Below are positions 11,670 through 24,624 of a stretch of DNA of 64,000 nt, piece by piece; position 1 is the stretch's first letter, and each line of letters starts with the position of its first letter. The stretch is from Scatophagus argus (lineage: Eukaryota > Chordata > Actinopteri > Scatophagidae). Below the pieces are notes generated by a model. That model had not been told where the DNA came from and did no database searches. It was given only the letters and a program-made list of their open reading frames with translations. The translations under genes were made by a program, and so were the position numbers. The DNA is taken from the NCBI RefSeq assembly GCF_020382885.2, contig NC_058497.1, forward strand, positions 17,848,330 through 17,912,329, given 5' to 3'.

Positions 11670-13110
11670 AGATGAAAAGTGATTCAAATACCCTAATGAT
11701 GTGACCAGAAAAGAGTTGTGGTACTTCACCTGGAATAGGCAAACTGGGGCCCACCTGGGGAGCCAGACCTGGGAGTGGAGCTTGTTGGCAGGTGTCTGGT
11801 GGTTGGGCCTTAACACAGGCATGTAACATGGATTCGTTGCCTTGTGGGCTCACCACCTGCAGGGTCAAGTGATGGGGTTCGGGTGTATTGTATGCTGGGT
11901 GACAGACAAATGTTGGCACTTAAGTGTGCTGACTCCAGGCATTGCAGACTTGTCCCTGGGATGTGGAACATAACCTCTCTGGCTGGGAAGGAATCTGAGC
12001 CATTGAAGGTGGGGCAGTTTTGGTTCTGGAAACAAACTCCTGGAGAGGAGTTGGACTTTTTCCAAGTTTCCTAGGGTGAGAACTGCCGAGGCAGGTGTAT
12101 GGTATTAATCACAACCCCTCGCTGAGGGTCATTGTGTTGAAGTTCTCCCCTGGGAATAAAAAGGATGCCTTAATGCAACAGAGCATCCAGCCTTCTTGGA
12201 GTCGCTGGTTGGTGTCCTTGAAAGGATTCTACCCGGGAACTCTACAGTTTTACTAGGGAACTTCAACATTCATGTGGGCAATGATGGGGAAACCTGGAGG
12301 GGGGTGATGGGGAGGAATAGCCTGTCTGATCTGAACCTGAGTGGTATTTTGTTACATTGATCACAGTGATCAGATGGCAGGGGAGGCTGTTGGACAGACC
12401 TTACCTGGTCCAACCCCAGAGAATATTAAGGGTTAACTGGGAACATCTGGTTGGGGATGGATGAGATTTTCCCTTGATGCAGAAGGCTCTGGATGCTGCT
12501 GGGCTGTCTTGGCTGACATGTTTCTTCAAAGTCCAGTGGAAGTCAGGTTACAGTGTCCTTGGAGTGTCAGACCGGGGTGATGGGAGGGAGGTGTTGTGGC
12601 ATCAGCATTAATGTCGGCACTATACTCGATCGTTGTGGTGAAGGGAGCTGTGCCAGAAGGCCAAGCTCTCGATCTGCATTCCAACCCTCAGCTATAGTCG
12701 TGAGTTTAGAGTAGTGACTGACAGAATGAGACTGTGGATACAAGCAGCCGAAAAGGAGTTTTCCCTGTAGGGAGACTCAGATCTGCCTTAGAGATAGGGT
12801 GAGGAGCTCGGAGTAGGGCTGTTGCTGCTTTGTGTCAAAAGGAGCCATCTAAGTTGGTCAGGCATTTGATTATGATGTCTCTTGGGCTCCCCCCATTGGA
12901 GGTTTTCCTGGCACATCCATATCCAGGAAGATTATTGGAGGGATTACATATTCCATCTAGCCTGAGACTGCCATGTTATCCCCCATGAGGAGCTGGAAAA
13001 CATTGCGAGGGAGAGGGACGCTCTTAATTCCCTGCTTAGACTGCTGCCACTCCGACCTGACCCCAGATAAGTGTATGAAGGTGGGTGATGGATAGATGGT
13101 ATGTAATTTG
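11670..13110 (+). mobile_element. Decayed non-LTR retrotransposon (LINE) fragment
   Basis: The stretch around 12243-12345 translates in parts to an endonuclease-like segment ([16 protein letters not shown], then [12 protein letters not shown]), typical of a fish LINE apurinic-type endonuclease domain. The 3' part ends in GAGGAGCTGG, CTTAGACTGCTGCCAC and a GATGGATAGATGG-like tail at about 13080-13100, as in the common fish element. The reverse transcriptase region is largely missing, so the copy is internally deleted as well as mutated, and it is not active. The LINE clade (RTE-like or CR1/L2-like) was not resolved. Confidence 0.65.
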
Positions 13111-13675
13111 TTCAACATGTTGTTCAAGGTCCAGATCTTTATGTATTGAATATTTAATTCACCATCCTCCAGCAATTTCCTTATTGATCTGATAAAGACA
13201 CTTTCATTTTACTGATAAATAACATCTCGCTCCATTTGTTGGTTTACCAGGTCAGTAGTCTGGATTACTGAATGATTACTGCAATATAAGATATCCTAAA
13301 AATCCACTTGCACAAAATAAATGCAAATTGTATTATTTCGGTTTTTCATCATTCCTAACACCTACCAAATTCATTATGAAGGTGGGCCTCAAGCCTTTAC
13401 TTAATGAGATTTTAATTTCTTACAAAATAAAATTTTGCAATGAGTACAGTGTTTCCTTATTTTTTTCAGTTCCACAGCAATTAAAGTATTTTATCATCAA
13501 TGTGAGTGAGAGGTGTAAAACACAGTTGTCACGTGAACAGTTATTTACATACAAACCTGATTTTAGCTCTTTACAAACAGGAGTTCTTTATTCTCAAAGC
13601 AAAAAACAGTTATTTTGAAGTACAGTTATTTTTGAAGTGTTATGCCCAGCCTCCTCTGCTGCCCATCCCCTAATA
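13111..13675. other. Spacer between the LINE and the gene 3 promoter
   Basis: I see only AT-rich unique-looking sequence. The short open frames here have no recognisable similarity. Confidence 0.5.
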
Positions 13676-13731
13676 GGTGGTGTAAGTCGTCAAGCATGGA
13701 CAAAAGGATGACATAATCCTGCATATAAAAT
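13676..13731 (+). promoter_or_regulatory. Gene 3 proximal promoter module
   Basis: GGTGGTGT is at 13676-13683, TGACATAA at 13709-13716 and TATAAAAT at 13724-13731, 60 bp before the ATG. The upstream block CCCAGCCTCCTCTGCTGCCC is shared with gene 1. Confidence 0.65.
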
Positions 13732-13783
13732 TAAGTGCCCCTGCAGGAAGGTTAGATACATGTGTGAAGGGAGAAGTGCAGTT

Positions 13784-16700
13784 ATGGGGGCCTTTCCTTT
13801 CAAGTCATTGTTCTTTTGTGTCTATCTGATCTTGAGTTCTTTCTTCTTCCGTGAGTCTTCCCATCTTCCTTTGCCTTGTAAATTACGTGGGCAGTTTAAT
13901 CTTAATGGCATACACAAACCTGGTGATGTAATCCTGGGTGGGCTGTTTGAAGTCCACTACACTTCTGTCTTCCCTGAGTTGACATTTACTTCGGAGCCAC
14001 ATCAGCCCACCTGCCAAGGGTAAGTCTCACACACGTACCAAATTCAAATGCACATAATATTAGAAGTACTGTATTGCTGTTTAGTGGTTAATTGTGATAT
14101 TATGTCTGTTAGCTTTGACCCTCCAGGGTTCAGGCATGCCATGACCATGGCCTTTGCTATTGATGAGATCAACAAAAACTCAAATCTGTTACCTAATGTG
14201 ACCCTGGGATACAATCTTTATGACAACTGTGCTACACTTGGCATTGGGTTCAGTGCTGCATTGTCATTGGCAAGTGGTCGAGAGGAGCAGTTTGTGCTTC
14301 AGGAGAACTGTTTGGGGACCCCTCCTGTTATAGGAATTGTGGGTGATCCCTTTTCAACATTTTCTATTGCCGCCTCCAATGTTCTAGGTTTATTTAAACT
14401 GCCAATTGTAAGTTTCCTGTCTGTAAATTCCTGTGTGCTTTTGACACATTGCATTTGAACAAATAACAAATTATTAAAAGAGTTGCACAACCTGTGCACA
14501 TTGTGTGTTTTTCAAAACAGGTGAGTTATTTTGCTACATGTTCCTGCCTGAGTGATCAGAAAAGGTTTCCGTCCTTCTTCAGAACGATTCCAAGTGATGC
14601 TTTTCAGGTGAAACACTTTTACGAAACATCTGCATATATCTCAAATAACATGATGCAAATTTGAAATTAGGTTTTGCCAATTAAACAGAACTTGTGTGCA
14701 TAAAATCTCTTGCTCTGTGCACCATTGATAAAATTATATGTATAAAAGGCAAAATGTTTAACATGATTAATTAATTATATTCCATTACAAGACATAGGGT
14801 TGGGTTAGTAATAGATTACATGTAATCAGGATTATGTAATCAGATTTCAAAAACTTTGCCTTTGGGAGTGGGGGGGTGGGGGGCTGAGTCAAGATGGAAG
14901 GTTCAAACAGCTGTAGTCTCTCCAAAACAACTTTCCATTCCTGACAGTATGTTCATCGTTAAAATATGCAGTTCAAGAATCCAGTGCAGATTATTGCAAG
15001 ACAAAAATAAATTTGCTGCCCTGTCATCTGCAAAGATCTCAACTCCAAATATGAACTGAAAGATAAAATAACATCTCGCATGTTGTAGGTTACAGACACC
15101 TGTGTTTTTGTGCCAGTATACTGCTTCTGAAAAGATCATTTGTTCTGACTAGCTGTAAATGCTGAGTACCAACACTGGATTCCTTTTTAAAGTGTTTTGT
15201 TTTTTTTTAATAATGTGAAACATTTTAAATCTTTGATTTTAAAGGACTCCAAAAGTATTCAATTTAGATTTTTTGTATTACAATGTATTAGTTTACAAAT
15301 TATAGTTATTTGAATTCCATAATTGACCACTTTTCAAAATAATCAGACATAGGCCTTTACACTAATTCCTTCACTCTGTATTCATTTAGGTACGGGCTAT
15401 GATTCACATTCTAAAACACTTTGGCTGGACTTGGGTGGGCCTGTTGATCAGTGATGATGACTACGGACGCCATGCTGCCCAATCCTTCCATACTGACCTG
15501 ACTCAATCTGGTGGAGGTTGTTTGGCTTACTCAGAGGTTTTGCCTTGGGGCAACAATCCAAATGAATATAAGAGGATTGTGGATGTGATGATAAAATCTA
15601 CAGCTCGTGTGGTCATTGTGTTCGCACATCAGATGCACATGATTCAACTTATGGAAGAGGTTGGAGAATGGAAATACATTGTTGCCTTTGAATCTAGAGC
15701 AAGATTCCATAAAATTTTTCCCTTTTACCCTAAAATCACGTATTCACTCCCAATTCTGTGAATTATCATGTATTCGTTTTTATTTCTGTGCTTTCATTAC
15801 TAAAAGGAAGCAACTGTATCAGAGAGTTCTTTTGTAGTTTTGTTGATATGCATCAACACTTCAAAGTAGACTGTAATTGTTTCACAGAAGTCTGAATAAG
15901 ATTGTTTTAATGCCATGCACAGGTGGTGAAGCAGAATGTGACTGGCCTACAGTGGATTGCCAGTGAAGCTTGGACTTTGGTTGACGGACTTCACACACCT
16001 ACCTTCATGCCGTACCTTGGTGGCACACTAGGCATTGCCATCCGTCATGGAAAAATACCAGGACTTGGTGACTTCCTGCTGAGAATTAAGCCTGACAAGC
16101 ACCACAACAGAGACAATGAAAATAGCATAGTGGGTTTAACCTTTCAATATGACAACAAATTTCAGGAATAATAAATTGTAATTATTTCTGTTAACATGTT
16201 TTAATGCATTTCAGGATAAACAGTTTTGGGAATACACATTTCAGTGTAAATTTCCACCACCTCCTGCAGGTTGGGTGGAAAGTGGAGGAACATTATGCAC
16301 TGGGCAGGAAGACCTAAAGAATGTTCAGACTGAGTTTTTGGACACATCAGAACTCAGGCCAGAGTACAATGTTTACAAGGCTGTGTATGCACTGGCATAT
16401 GCACTCGATGACATGCTGCGTTGTGTGCCAGGGAGAGGACCTTTCAATGGGCACAGCTGTGCCACTCTGCAAAGACTGGAACCATGGCAGGTGTGATATC
16501 AGTGAATACTCCTGTGTAACAGCTGCTACACCTTGGGAGAAATGACTGAGTGCATTTTTGTGGCAGTAAAACATCATGTCATATCATCATATTTTTTATA
16601 CATTTTTTACATTTTTTATACTTCCTGTGTTCCTGTGATTAACATTCTTTAATGGAAAAATTAAATTTAAAATTAATTTAATTTAATTTTTTTGTTAATA

Positions 16701-19501
16701 GGTACGAAATTGAAAAAATATCTCTAATATCTCTCCCATTTGTAGCTTATGTATTATTTGAAAAAAGTCAACTTCACCACATCGTTTGGTGATCAAGTAT
16801 CCTTTGACGAGAATGGTGATGCCTTACCAATATATGATATTATGAACTGGCTGTGGCTCCCTGATGGAAGAATTCAAGTTCAGAATGTGGGTGAGGTAAA
16901 AAAGTCAGTGCCCACAGGTGAAGAGCTCATAATTGATGAAGACAAAATCTTCTGGAACATTGATCTGAAAGAGGTTACTTCTCCTTACTGGTGTGTGTGC
17001 TTTATTATTACATGAAATAGTGGCATCGCATGCTGTAGAGAATAACAGTGATTGCACAATTCTTTCCCTGTAGCCACCCAGGTCAGTTTGTAGTGAGAGC
17101 TGCGCCCCAGGTACCCGAGTGGCCAGGAAAAAAGGACAACCTGCATGTTGTTATGACTGCATTCCTTGTTCAGAGGGAAAGATAAGCAATCAAACAGGTT
17201 AGTATCAATTAGTGTTTCATGGCTTGTTGTGGAGTGTTTGTTTGTATTCAGATGAGATAAGATAAGATGAATTTTATTGATCACACAGTGGTAAAATTCA
17301 CAGAACAGAGCTGGTCCTCCTGACCATCTTGTTCAGTCTTTTTCTGTCCTGGTCCGTGCTGCCCGGTCCCCAACAGACCACAGTGTTGTGAATAGCAGAG
17401 GCTACCACAGAGTCATAAAATGTCTGTGGCAGGGGCCTGCACACTGCAAAGGACCTCAGTCTCCTCAGAAGGTGGAGGCAACTTTGGCCTTGTACAGGGC
17501 ATCAGTGTTATGTGACCAGTCCAATTTATTATTGAGGTAAACACCCAGATACATCTCAATGTCCGAACCCTGGATGTTCACCAATATGGTAGTATCCAGA
17601 AGTCAATCACCATCTCCTTCGTTTTACTGGTGGTGCACAGGTGGTTGCGCTCACACCAGTCCACAAAGTCCATGATGACTTGCCTGTACTCCATCTCATT
17701 CCCCTCAGACACACAGCCAACAATGGCTGAGTCATCAGAGAACTTCTGGAGGTGACATCTGCTGGTGTTGTAGGTGAAGTGTAAAGGGTGAAGAGGATTC
17801 CCCCATTCCCTGGGGGCCCCCGTGCTGCAAATTACCACCTCAGACATACAGTTACACAGTCTCACATACTGTGGCCTGTTGGTTAGTTAGTCGATGATCC
17901 AAGCATCCAAATGTCCATCCACTTCCGCTTCCCTCTCAGCAACACTGGTTGAATTTTGCTGAATGAGTTTGAGAAGTCAAAAAACATGATTCTCACAGAG
18001 CTCCTGGCACTCTCCAGGTGAGTCAACGCCCTGTGGATGGCGGTAGTGTCCACTGGTCTGGAGATGCATGAAGAGGGGAGAGGAAGGGTGGCAGCTTGCC
18101 CAGTGCTGGTCACCTTCAGCTCTCCCTCTGGCTCCATTCAGTCCATGTCCTGAGATGGTATTTCTCTTCTGCTCCACTCTGTCCCCAGAAATGAAAGCCC
18201 TCTTCTTCTGGTTCAGCAGGGTTTTAAGCTCAGGCCAACCAGGGCTTGTTGTACCCTCCGGGTTGGTAAAGTGTTCTCCACACAGAAGTTGATGTATTCT
18301 GTGATGTCTGTCAGGCCATTGATGTCATCACCATGAGAGCTGTGAAGTGTCTCCCAGTCGGTAGTTTGGAAACAGTCTCTCAGTCTCTCACTGGCCTCAA
18401 CATTGTCTCCCCCTGTGGTTGACCAGTTAGTGTTGAGGGAAAGTATAGGCCCACTCCTTCAGAAAAAGGGACAGTGTTTAAATGTGCGAGGGTATGATCT
18501 CCTTATTTTGGCAATAATAACAGGAGTGCAGAAAAAAAGAATAGGGACAATGCTGGAAAAATGGAGTAACTTCCTCTTTTTTTTCAGATTCCGTGGAGTG
18601 CACCAATTGTCCAGAGGACTTCTGGTCCGGTCCTCAGCATGACCAGTGTGTTCCTAAGAAAACAGAGTTTCTCTCTTATCATGAGCCTCTGGGTATCTGT
18701 TTGACAACCGCCTCACTGTTGGGTACATGTATATGTTCTGTTGTCCTGGGCATCTTTATCTATCATCACAGCACGCCAATAGTACGAGCCAACAACTCAG
18801 AACTGAGCTTTCTGCTCTTGGTATCACTTAAGTTATGTTTCCTGTGTTCACTGCTGTTTATTGGTCGTCCCAGACTGTGGACATGCCAGCTGAGACATGC
18901 AGCATTTGGGATCAGCTTTGTGCTTTCTGTCTCATGTATTTTGGTAAAAACCATGGTGGTTCTGGCTGTGTTTAAAGCCTCCAAACCAGGAGGTGGAGCC
19001 ATTTTGAAGTGGTTTGGTTCTATGCAGCAGAGAGGAACAGTCATGGTTCTTACTTCTATTCAGGCAGCAATCTGCACAGCTTGGCTTGTGTCTGCCTCAC
19101 CAACTCCCCATAAAAACACTCACTATCACAATGACAAAATAGTTTATGAATGTGTAGTTGGGTCTACAATTGGTTTTGGAGTTTTACTTGGCTATATTGG
19201 TTTACTGGCCATCCTCAGCTTCCTGTTAGCATTTCTGGCAAGAAATCTCCCAGACAATTTTAATGAGGCCAAGCTCATCACTTTCAGCATGCTGATCTTC
19301 TGTGCTGTGTGGGTGGCCTTTGTCCCTGCTTATGTCAACTCTCCAGGCAAATATGCAGATGCAGTGGAGGTATTTGCCATCCTGGCCTCCAGTTTTGGCC
19401 TCCTGGTAGCACTGTTTGGACCCAAATGTTACATAATCCTGCTGAGACCAGAGAGGAACACAAAGAAAGCTATCATGGGCCGAGGAACCACCAACTCATA
19501 A
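13784..19501 (+). CDS. Gene 3: V2R/OlfC olfactory receptor, type A, intact, 878 aa, LINE in last intron
   Basis: Coding exons: 13784-14019, 14113-14407, 14521-14607, 15390-15659, 15923-16129, 16215-16490, 16746-16973, 17074-17197, 18588-19501 (TAA). The phases agree with genes 1 and 2, and the signal peptide, flytrap domain, 9-Cys domain and seven helices are complete. The last intron is 1390 bp instead of about 110-140 because an antisense LINE was inserted between the 9-Cys exon and the seven-helix exon; both splice sites survive. Small type A differences are [16 protein letters not shown] and [13 protein letters not shown]. The 3' end (GRGTTNS) matches gene 4 rather than genes 1 and 2, suggesting conversion. 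Poly(A) signal is at 19598-19603. Confidence 0.91.
17252..18540 (-). mobile_element. 5'-truncated LINE (L2/Maui-like) in the last intron of gene 3
   Basis: The minus strand encodes pieces of reverse transcriptase: [20 protein letters not shown] with [13 protein letters not shown] (about 17930-18080), then [10 protein letters not shown] (the F.DD catalytic motif, about 17730-17760) and WCERNHL with [10 protein letters not shown]. The 3' tail at the low-coordinate end is made of TTATC repeats (about 17252-17268), as usual for L2-type LINEs. The coding part is broken, so the copy is dead. Comparison with the gene 2 intron places the right edge between about 18480 and 18540. Clade assignment is moderately sure. 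Confidence 0.75.
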
Positions 19502-20505
19502 GAGCAACATTTATAGTAAAATGAACTAGTCTGGACCAACATGTATTTCGCATTTTTTTCAGGTGTGATCCTTCCATGAAATGGCTAATACATAACAAAT
19601 AAATAACCTGCTTTTGTACTTTAGAGATGTTTTTATTTTAAAGACTAAACCTAGAATCAACTAGAAGAATTGGAAGAAATAAAATAATTTTTGTGTGAAA
19701 AAGATTTTGACTATTTCTTTGTTTTGATCACAGTCTGCAGGATATGGGTGACTTTTCAAGTTTTCCTCCTGATTAAACCTAAAGTTAAATCAATGCATTG
19801 TTTTCACTGCAGTGGACAGATACCCAACATATGTCTTCATGTATATGTATGTATTTTGATTATCTAGTCAGGCATCAGCCACCACAGCTTGGGTTAACAT
19901 TACACAAACTGGGTTTAACAAAGAGAGATGGTAGGCACCTTTCTGATACTCATGATCTCTGATTGGTCTGAGATCTTGTCGTGCCAGCTCATACAAAGAA
20001 AACCTGGTCATGCTGAACTTGCTTTGTAATAACCCCCCCAAAAGTCACCCTCAGATGAACTAACCTGATGAAGGCTATAGCAAGTACAGAAAGTGGACAT
20101 CTCTGCAACAGCTACAGTACTATGTATACAAGAATTACTATTACCATTTCTGACTAAAACATGTTGAAATACAGTATGATCCACAGTTTTCAGCATTACA
20201 AAAATGCACTGTCAAACTATGTCCGGGAATCAAATGATAGATAATCTCATGTCAAATTTTCTTGACAAAATCAAATTATCGAATGTATAACATAAAAATT
20301 AAAAAAGTGAGAATGAAATAATTATTATGCAGGCATTTCCAGATTGTGATTAATTAACAAGGTGGAAGTTACATTTCCAGGAGAAAAACCACAGAAGATA
20401 AATATTAAAGTGATTTACAAAACGTTTAATACGGCTCAAAAACACATGCTGATATGGCCTAGTTTGCAAGTATTTTAGGTCCTGCCACAATCCCCAATCC
20501 ATGAT
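19502..20505. other. Spacer between genes 3 and 4
   Basis: There is no gene. The part at 19790-19995 is similar to the gene 1-2 spacer. The block AATATTAAAGTGATTTACAA at 20401-20420 is shared with the region upstream of gene 2. Confidence 0.6.
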
Positions 20506-20574
20506 GGGCGGTGTGAAAAATTAGACAATGATGGAAAGCATGGAATGGGGATGACATAGCTCTGCCTATAAAAT
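20506..20574 (+). promoter_or_regulatory. Gene 4 proximal promoter module
   Basis: GGGCGGTGTG (20506-20515), TGACATAG (20552-20559) and TATAAAAT (20567-20574) precede the ATG by 54 bp. Order and spacing follow the type A promoters although the flanking bases have diverged. Confidence 0.62.
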
Positions 20575-20620
20575 AACATGTATGAAGAAGAGAAACAGTT
20601 GTGAAGGGAGGAGGGCAGTT

Positions 20621-23600
20621 ATGGGAGCTTTTTTTCACACATATTTTCCTTTATGTTTCTGCCTTATGCTGTTTGTTCTCTCCTTCTCCTCTTTATACTC
20701 TGTATCTTGCGCTTTTCCCCTAGCTTGTAAACTGTGGAGAAAGTTTCGTCACAATGAAATGCACAAGCCTGGCGATGTGGTACTGGGTGGACTCTTTGAG
20801 GTCCACTACAGCTCTGTCTTCCCTGAATGGACATTTACCTCAGAGCCACAACAGCCTATATGCAAAGGGTAAGTGTCACACACATGCAGCAGATGGCATA
20901 TATCTGTATAAATTATGTTGTCTGAGCCAGATATTCATTATAAGAAAGAAAATGTCTCTATCCCCAAATTTCTTTTATGACACATGCTTAATGCAACATT
21001 TCATAACAGTATAATCAACGTTGAAATGTTAAAATATATCTGTAAACAGTATAATGTTGCAAATATGTGATATTTTATTAGTATTACATGAGTAATGTAA
21101 CATTTTGTGACAGTTGTAGCAAGAATTTTGAAATGTTACAATAAATCTGTAAAATTTCTATTGTTGCAAAGGTGTAATATTTTACTAACATAGGTTTAGT
21201 TGCTTTGTATACATTTACAAATTTCTCATGGTGCCATTTACTTTTGAGTGACTAATAGTGTTATTTTGGTTTTCAGTTTTGACACTCTCGGATTCAGGCA
21301 TGTCATGACCATGGCCTTTGCTGTTGATGAGATAAACAAGAACTCCAATCTTCTACCTAATGTGACTTTGGGATATAGTCTTTCAGATAACTGTGGTGCA
21401 CTCGTTGTTGGATTCAGTGCTGCATTGTCATTGGCAAGCGGCCAAGAAGAGCAGTTTTTGCTTGAGGAGAACTGTTTAGGGATGCCTCCAGTGCTGGGGA
21501 TTGTGGGTGATTCCCCCTCTACATTTTCTATTGCTACCTCAAATGTCCTAGGTTTATACAAAATGCCCATTGTAAGTTTTCTGTTGCCTGTCTTTTGTAT
21601 TGTTATATTTTATATGAAATAATGATATCTTTAAAAGTGATACATTATTAAAATATAAATATATTCTTACTTGGTTTAACAAGCATGAGATGGGAGTTTT
21701 TACTGTATATTTTTCTTTGTAGGTAAGTTATTTTTCCACATGTTCCTGCCTGAGTGATCGGCAACGGTTTCCATCATTTTTTAGAACAATCCCAAGTGAT
21801 TCTTTTCAGGTGAATTGCTGTATTATTACCAAGTTGAGAACTGTGAACTGCAGTCTTTTTCAGGCAGTACAACAAGCTTTTGATACAAACCTTTTTATTT
21901 GTTTTTATTACTTTTAATAGGATTATTTACATTTCATGCCATTGTGAAACATATGTAAATTTATGATTTATATTACAATAATTGATGTTAGTTGTACATG
22001 TCATTTTAAACGGATATATTTGTCTGTGCAATAATCCCTACTCATTAATCCACTTAGGTGCGTGCAATGATTCAGATTCTAAAACACTTTGGCTGGACTT
22101 GGGTAGGCCTGCTGGTCAGTGATGATGACTATGGACTCCATGTTGCCCGATCCTTTCAATCTGACCTGGCTCAGTCTGGCGGAGGTTGTTTGGCCTACTT
22201 AGAGGTTTTGCCCTGGGACAGTGACCCAGCTGAACTCAGGAGAATTGTACATTTGATGAAGACATCAACAGCTCGGGTGGTCATGGTGTTTGCACATGAG
22301 TTCCACATGATTCATCTCATGGAAGAGGTTCAGTGTCATACATATGACTGTTTTCACATTTGTGCAAATAATCAATTTTTGTGATTTTTTTTCGCATTTT
22401 TCAACATATATTTTATTTAATGAAATACACAGGTAGCGAGCCAGAACGTATCAGGCCGACAGTGGATAGCAAGTGAAGCTTGGACTCAAGCTGTTGTTCT
22501 ACAGACTCCCCACTTCATGCCATACCTGAACGGCACACTGGGAATCGCTATCCGTCGAGGAGAAATACCAGGTCTCAGGGAATTCCTTTTACAAATACGT
22601 CCCAACAAAAATGAAAGCTATAATAGCATGGTAAGAGTTTAATAAGAGAGGGGCAATTTCTCAATAAAAAGTAACTGATAATATATTGCAACTTATGTCA
22701 CAATTGACCTTTTAATATGCTGCATGTCAGGTGAGGCAGTTTTGGGAATACACATTTCAGTGTAAATTTGATCCAGCAGATCTGGTGGAAGCTGGCGGAG
22801 CGCTTTGCACTGGACAGGAAGATATTAAAAATGTGGAGACCGAGTTTTTGGATCTTTCTAACCTCAGGCCTGAGTATAATATTTACAAAGCTGTTTATGC
22901 TCTGGCATATGCCCTCAATGACATGCTGCATTGTCAACCAGGGAGAGGTCCTTTTAGCGGGCACAGCTGTGCCACTTTGCAAACACTGGAGCCCTGGCAG
23001 GTGAGACATCAATTAACACTCCACCTGTTTATGTTTTCAAAAACAGCTGCTACACCCTGAGGTGCTTTCTAAATTTAGTTGTTGTGAGAACCCTTCATTG
23101 GGTTGATAAAGTTTTGTCTGCCACGCTCTTAATTATGTTTATTTCTATAATCCATTTCCAGCTGATAAATTATTTGCAACAGGTCAACTTCACTACACCG
23201 TTTGGTGATCAAGTGTCATTTGATGAGAATGGTGATGCCCTACCCATCTATGACATTGTCAACTGGCATTGGCTTCCTAATGGAAAAACTAAAGTCCAGA
23301 ATGTGGGTGAGGTGAAAAGGTTGGAATCAAAAGGTGAAGAACTTACAATCGATGAACACAAAATCTTCTGGAACTTTGAATCAAACAAGGTTGTTCACCA
23401 GTTCACCATTTATGACTGAAGATTTCAGCAGTGTAATATAGAGATATAAGTGATTCTTTTTTTCTTTTTCTTTTTCTTTTTTTTTTGTCTACAGCCACCC
23501 CAGTCAGTGTGCAGTGCAAGCTGTCCTCCAGGTACTCGTATGGCCAGAAAGAAAAGGGAACCCATTTGTTGTTTTGACTGCATCCCTTGTTCTGAGGGAA

Positions 23601-24624
23601 AGATAAGTAATAAAACTGGTGGGTGTTCATGTTCATTTTTTAAGTTTTATGCTAAAGATATTATATACTATACAACAAGAATGTACCTTAACATCTTCCC
23701 TTTACTGTCAGATACCATGGAGTGCACCAGTTGTCCAGAGGACTTCTGGTCCAGCCCCCAGCGTGACCACTGTGTTCCTAAAAAACAGAGTTCCTCTCCT
23801 ACCATGAGCCTCTTGGTATCTGTTTGACAGCTGCGTCATTACTGGGTACATGTATTTGTGCTGTTGTCCTCGGCATTTTTACCTATCATCATCGTACACC
23901 CATGGTACGAGCCAACAATTCAGAACTGAGTTTCCTGCTCCTGGTATCGCTGAAACTATGTTTCCTGTGTTCACTGCTGTTTATTGGTCATCCCAGACTG
24001 TGGACGTGCCAGCTGAGACATGCAGCATTTGGGATCAGCTTTGTGCTTTCTGTCTCATGTATCCTGGTGAAAACCATGGTGGTCCTGGCTGTGTTCAAGG
24101 CCTCCAAGCCAGGAGGTGGAGACATTCTGAAGTGGTTTGGTGCTATGCAGCAGAGAGGGACAGTCATGGTTCTTACTTCTATTCAGGCAGGGATTTGTAC
24201 TGCCTGGATTGTCTCTGCCTCACCAGTTCCTCACAAAAACACTCAATACTACAACGATAAGATTGTTTATGAGTGTGTAGTTGGGTCTACAGTTGGTTTT
24301 GCAGTGTTACTGGGTTACATTGGCTTATTAGCTATTCTTAGCTTCCTGTTAGCATTTCTTGCAAGGAATCTTCCAGATAATTTCAATGAGGCCAAACTCA
24401 TCACTTTCAGCATGCTGATCTTCTGTGCTGTGTGGGTGGCCTTTGTGCCTGCTTATGTCAACTCTCCAGGCAAATATGCAGATGCAGTGGAGGTATTTGC
24501 CATTCTGGCCTCCAGTTTTGGCCTCCTGGTAGCACTGTTTGGACCCAAATGTTATATAATCCTGCTGAGACCAGAGAGGAACACAAAGAAAGCTATCATG
24601 GGCCGAGGAACCACCAACTCATAA
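20621..24624 (+). pseudogene. Gene 4: V2R/OlfC receptor, type B, one frameshift before helix 1
   Basis: Exons: 20621-20868, 21277-21571, 21723-21809, 22058-22327, 22433-22630, 22731-23000, 23162-23389, 23495-23618, 23712-24624. Exons 1-8 are open and well spliced. Exon 5 in this list starts with GTA (VASQNVSGRQW). In the last exon a run of six A (23780-23785) replaces the seven A of genes 5 and 6, and exon length is 913 instead of 914. The frame then stops at TGA 23825-23827, giving a 611-residue ectodomain with no membrane helices. Beyond the shift all seven helices are undamaged, so the loss is very recent, polymorphic, or an assembly error in a homopolymer. With the missing base it would be an ordinary 877-aa type B receptor. 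An in-frame ATG at 20582 lies upstream of the homologous start. Confidence 0.85.

Noticed and set aside
11844-12074. A small host gene in the 11.8-12.1 kb region
   Set aside because: The sequence belongs to a decayed LINE; the open frames are short and broken.
23824-24624. A separate gene starting at the seven-helix part of gene 4
   Set aside because: It is the remainder of the last exon after the one-base shift. It has no own promoter or signal sequence.
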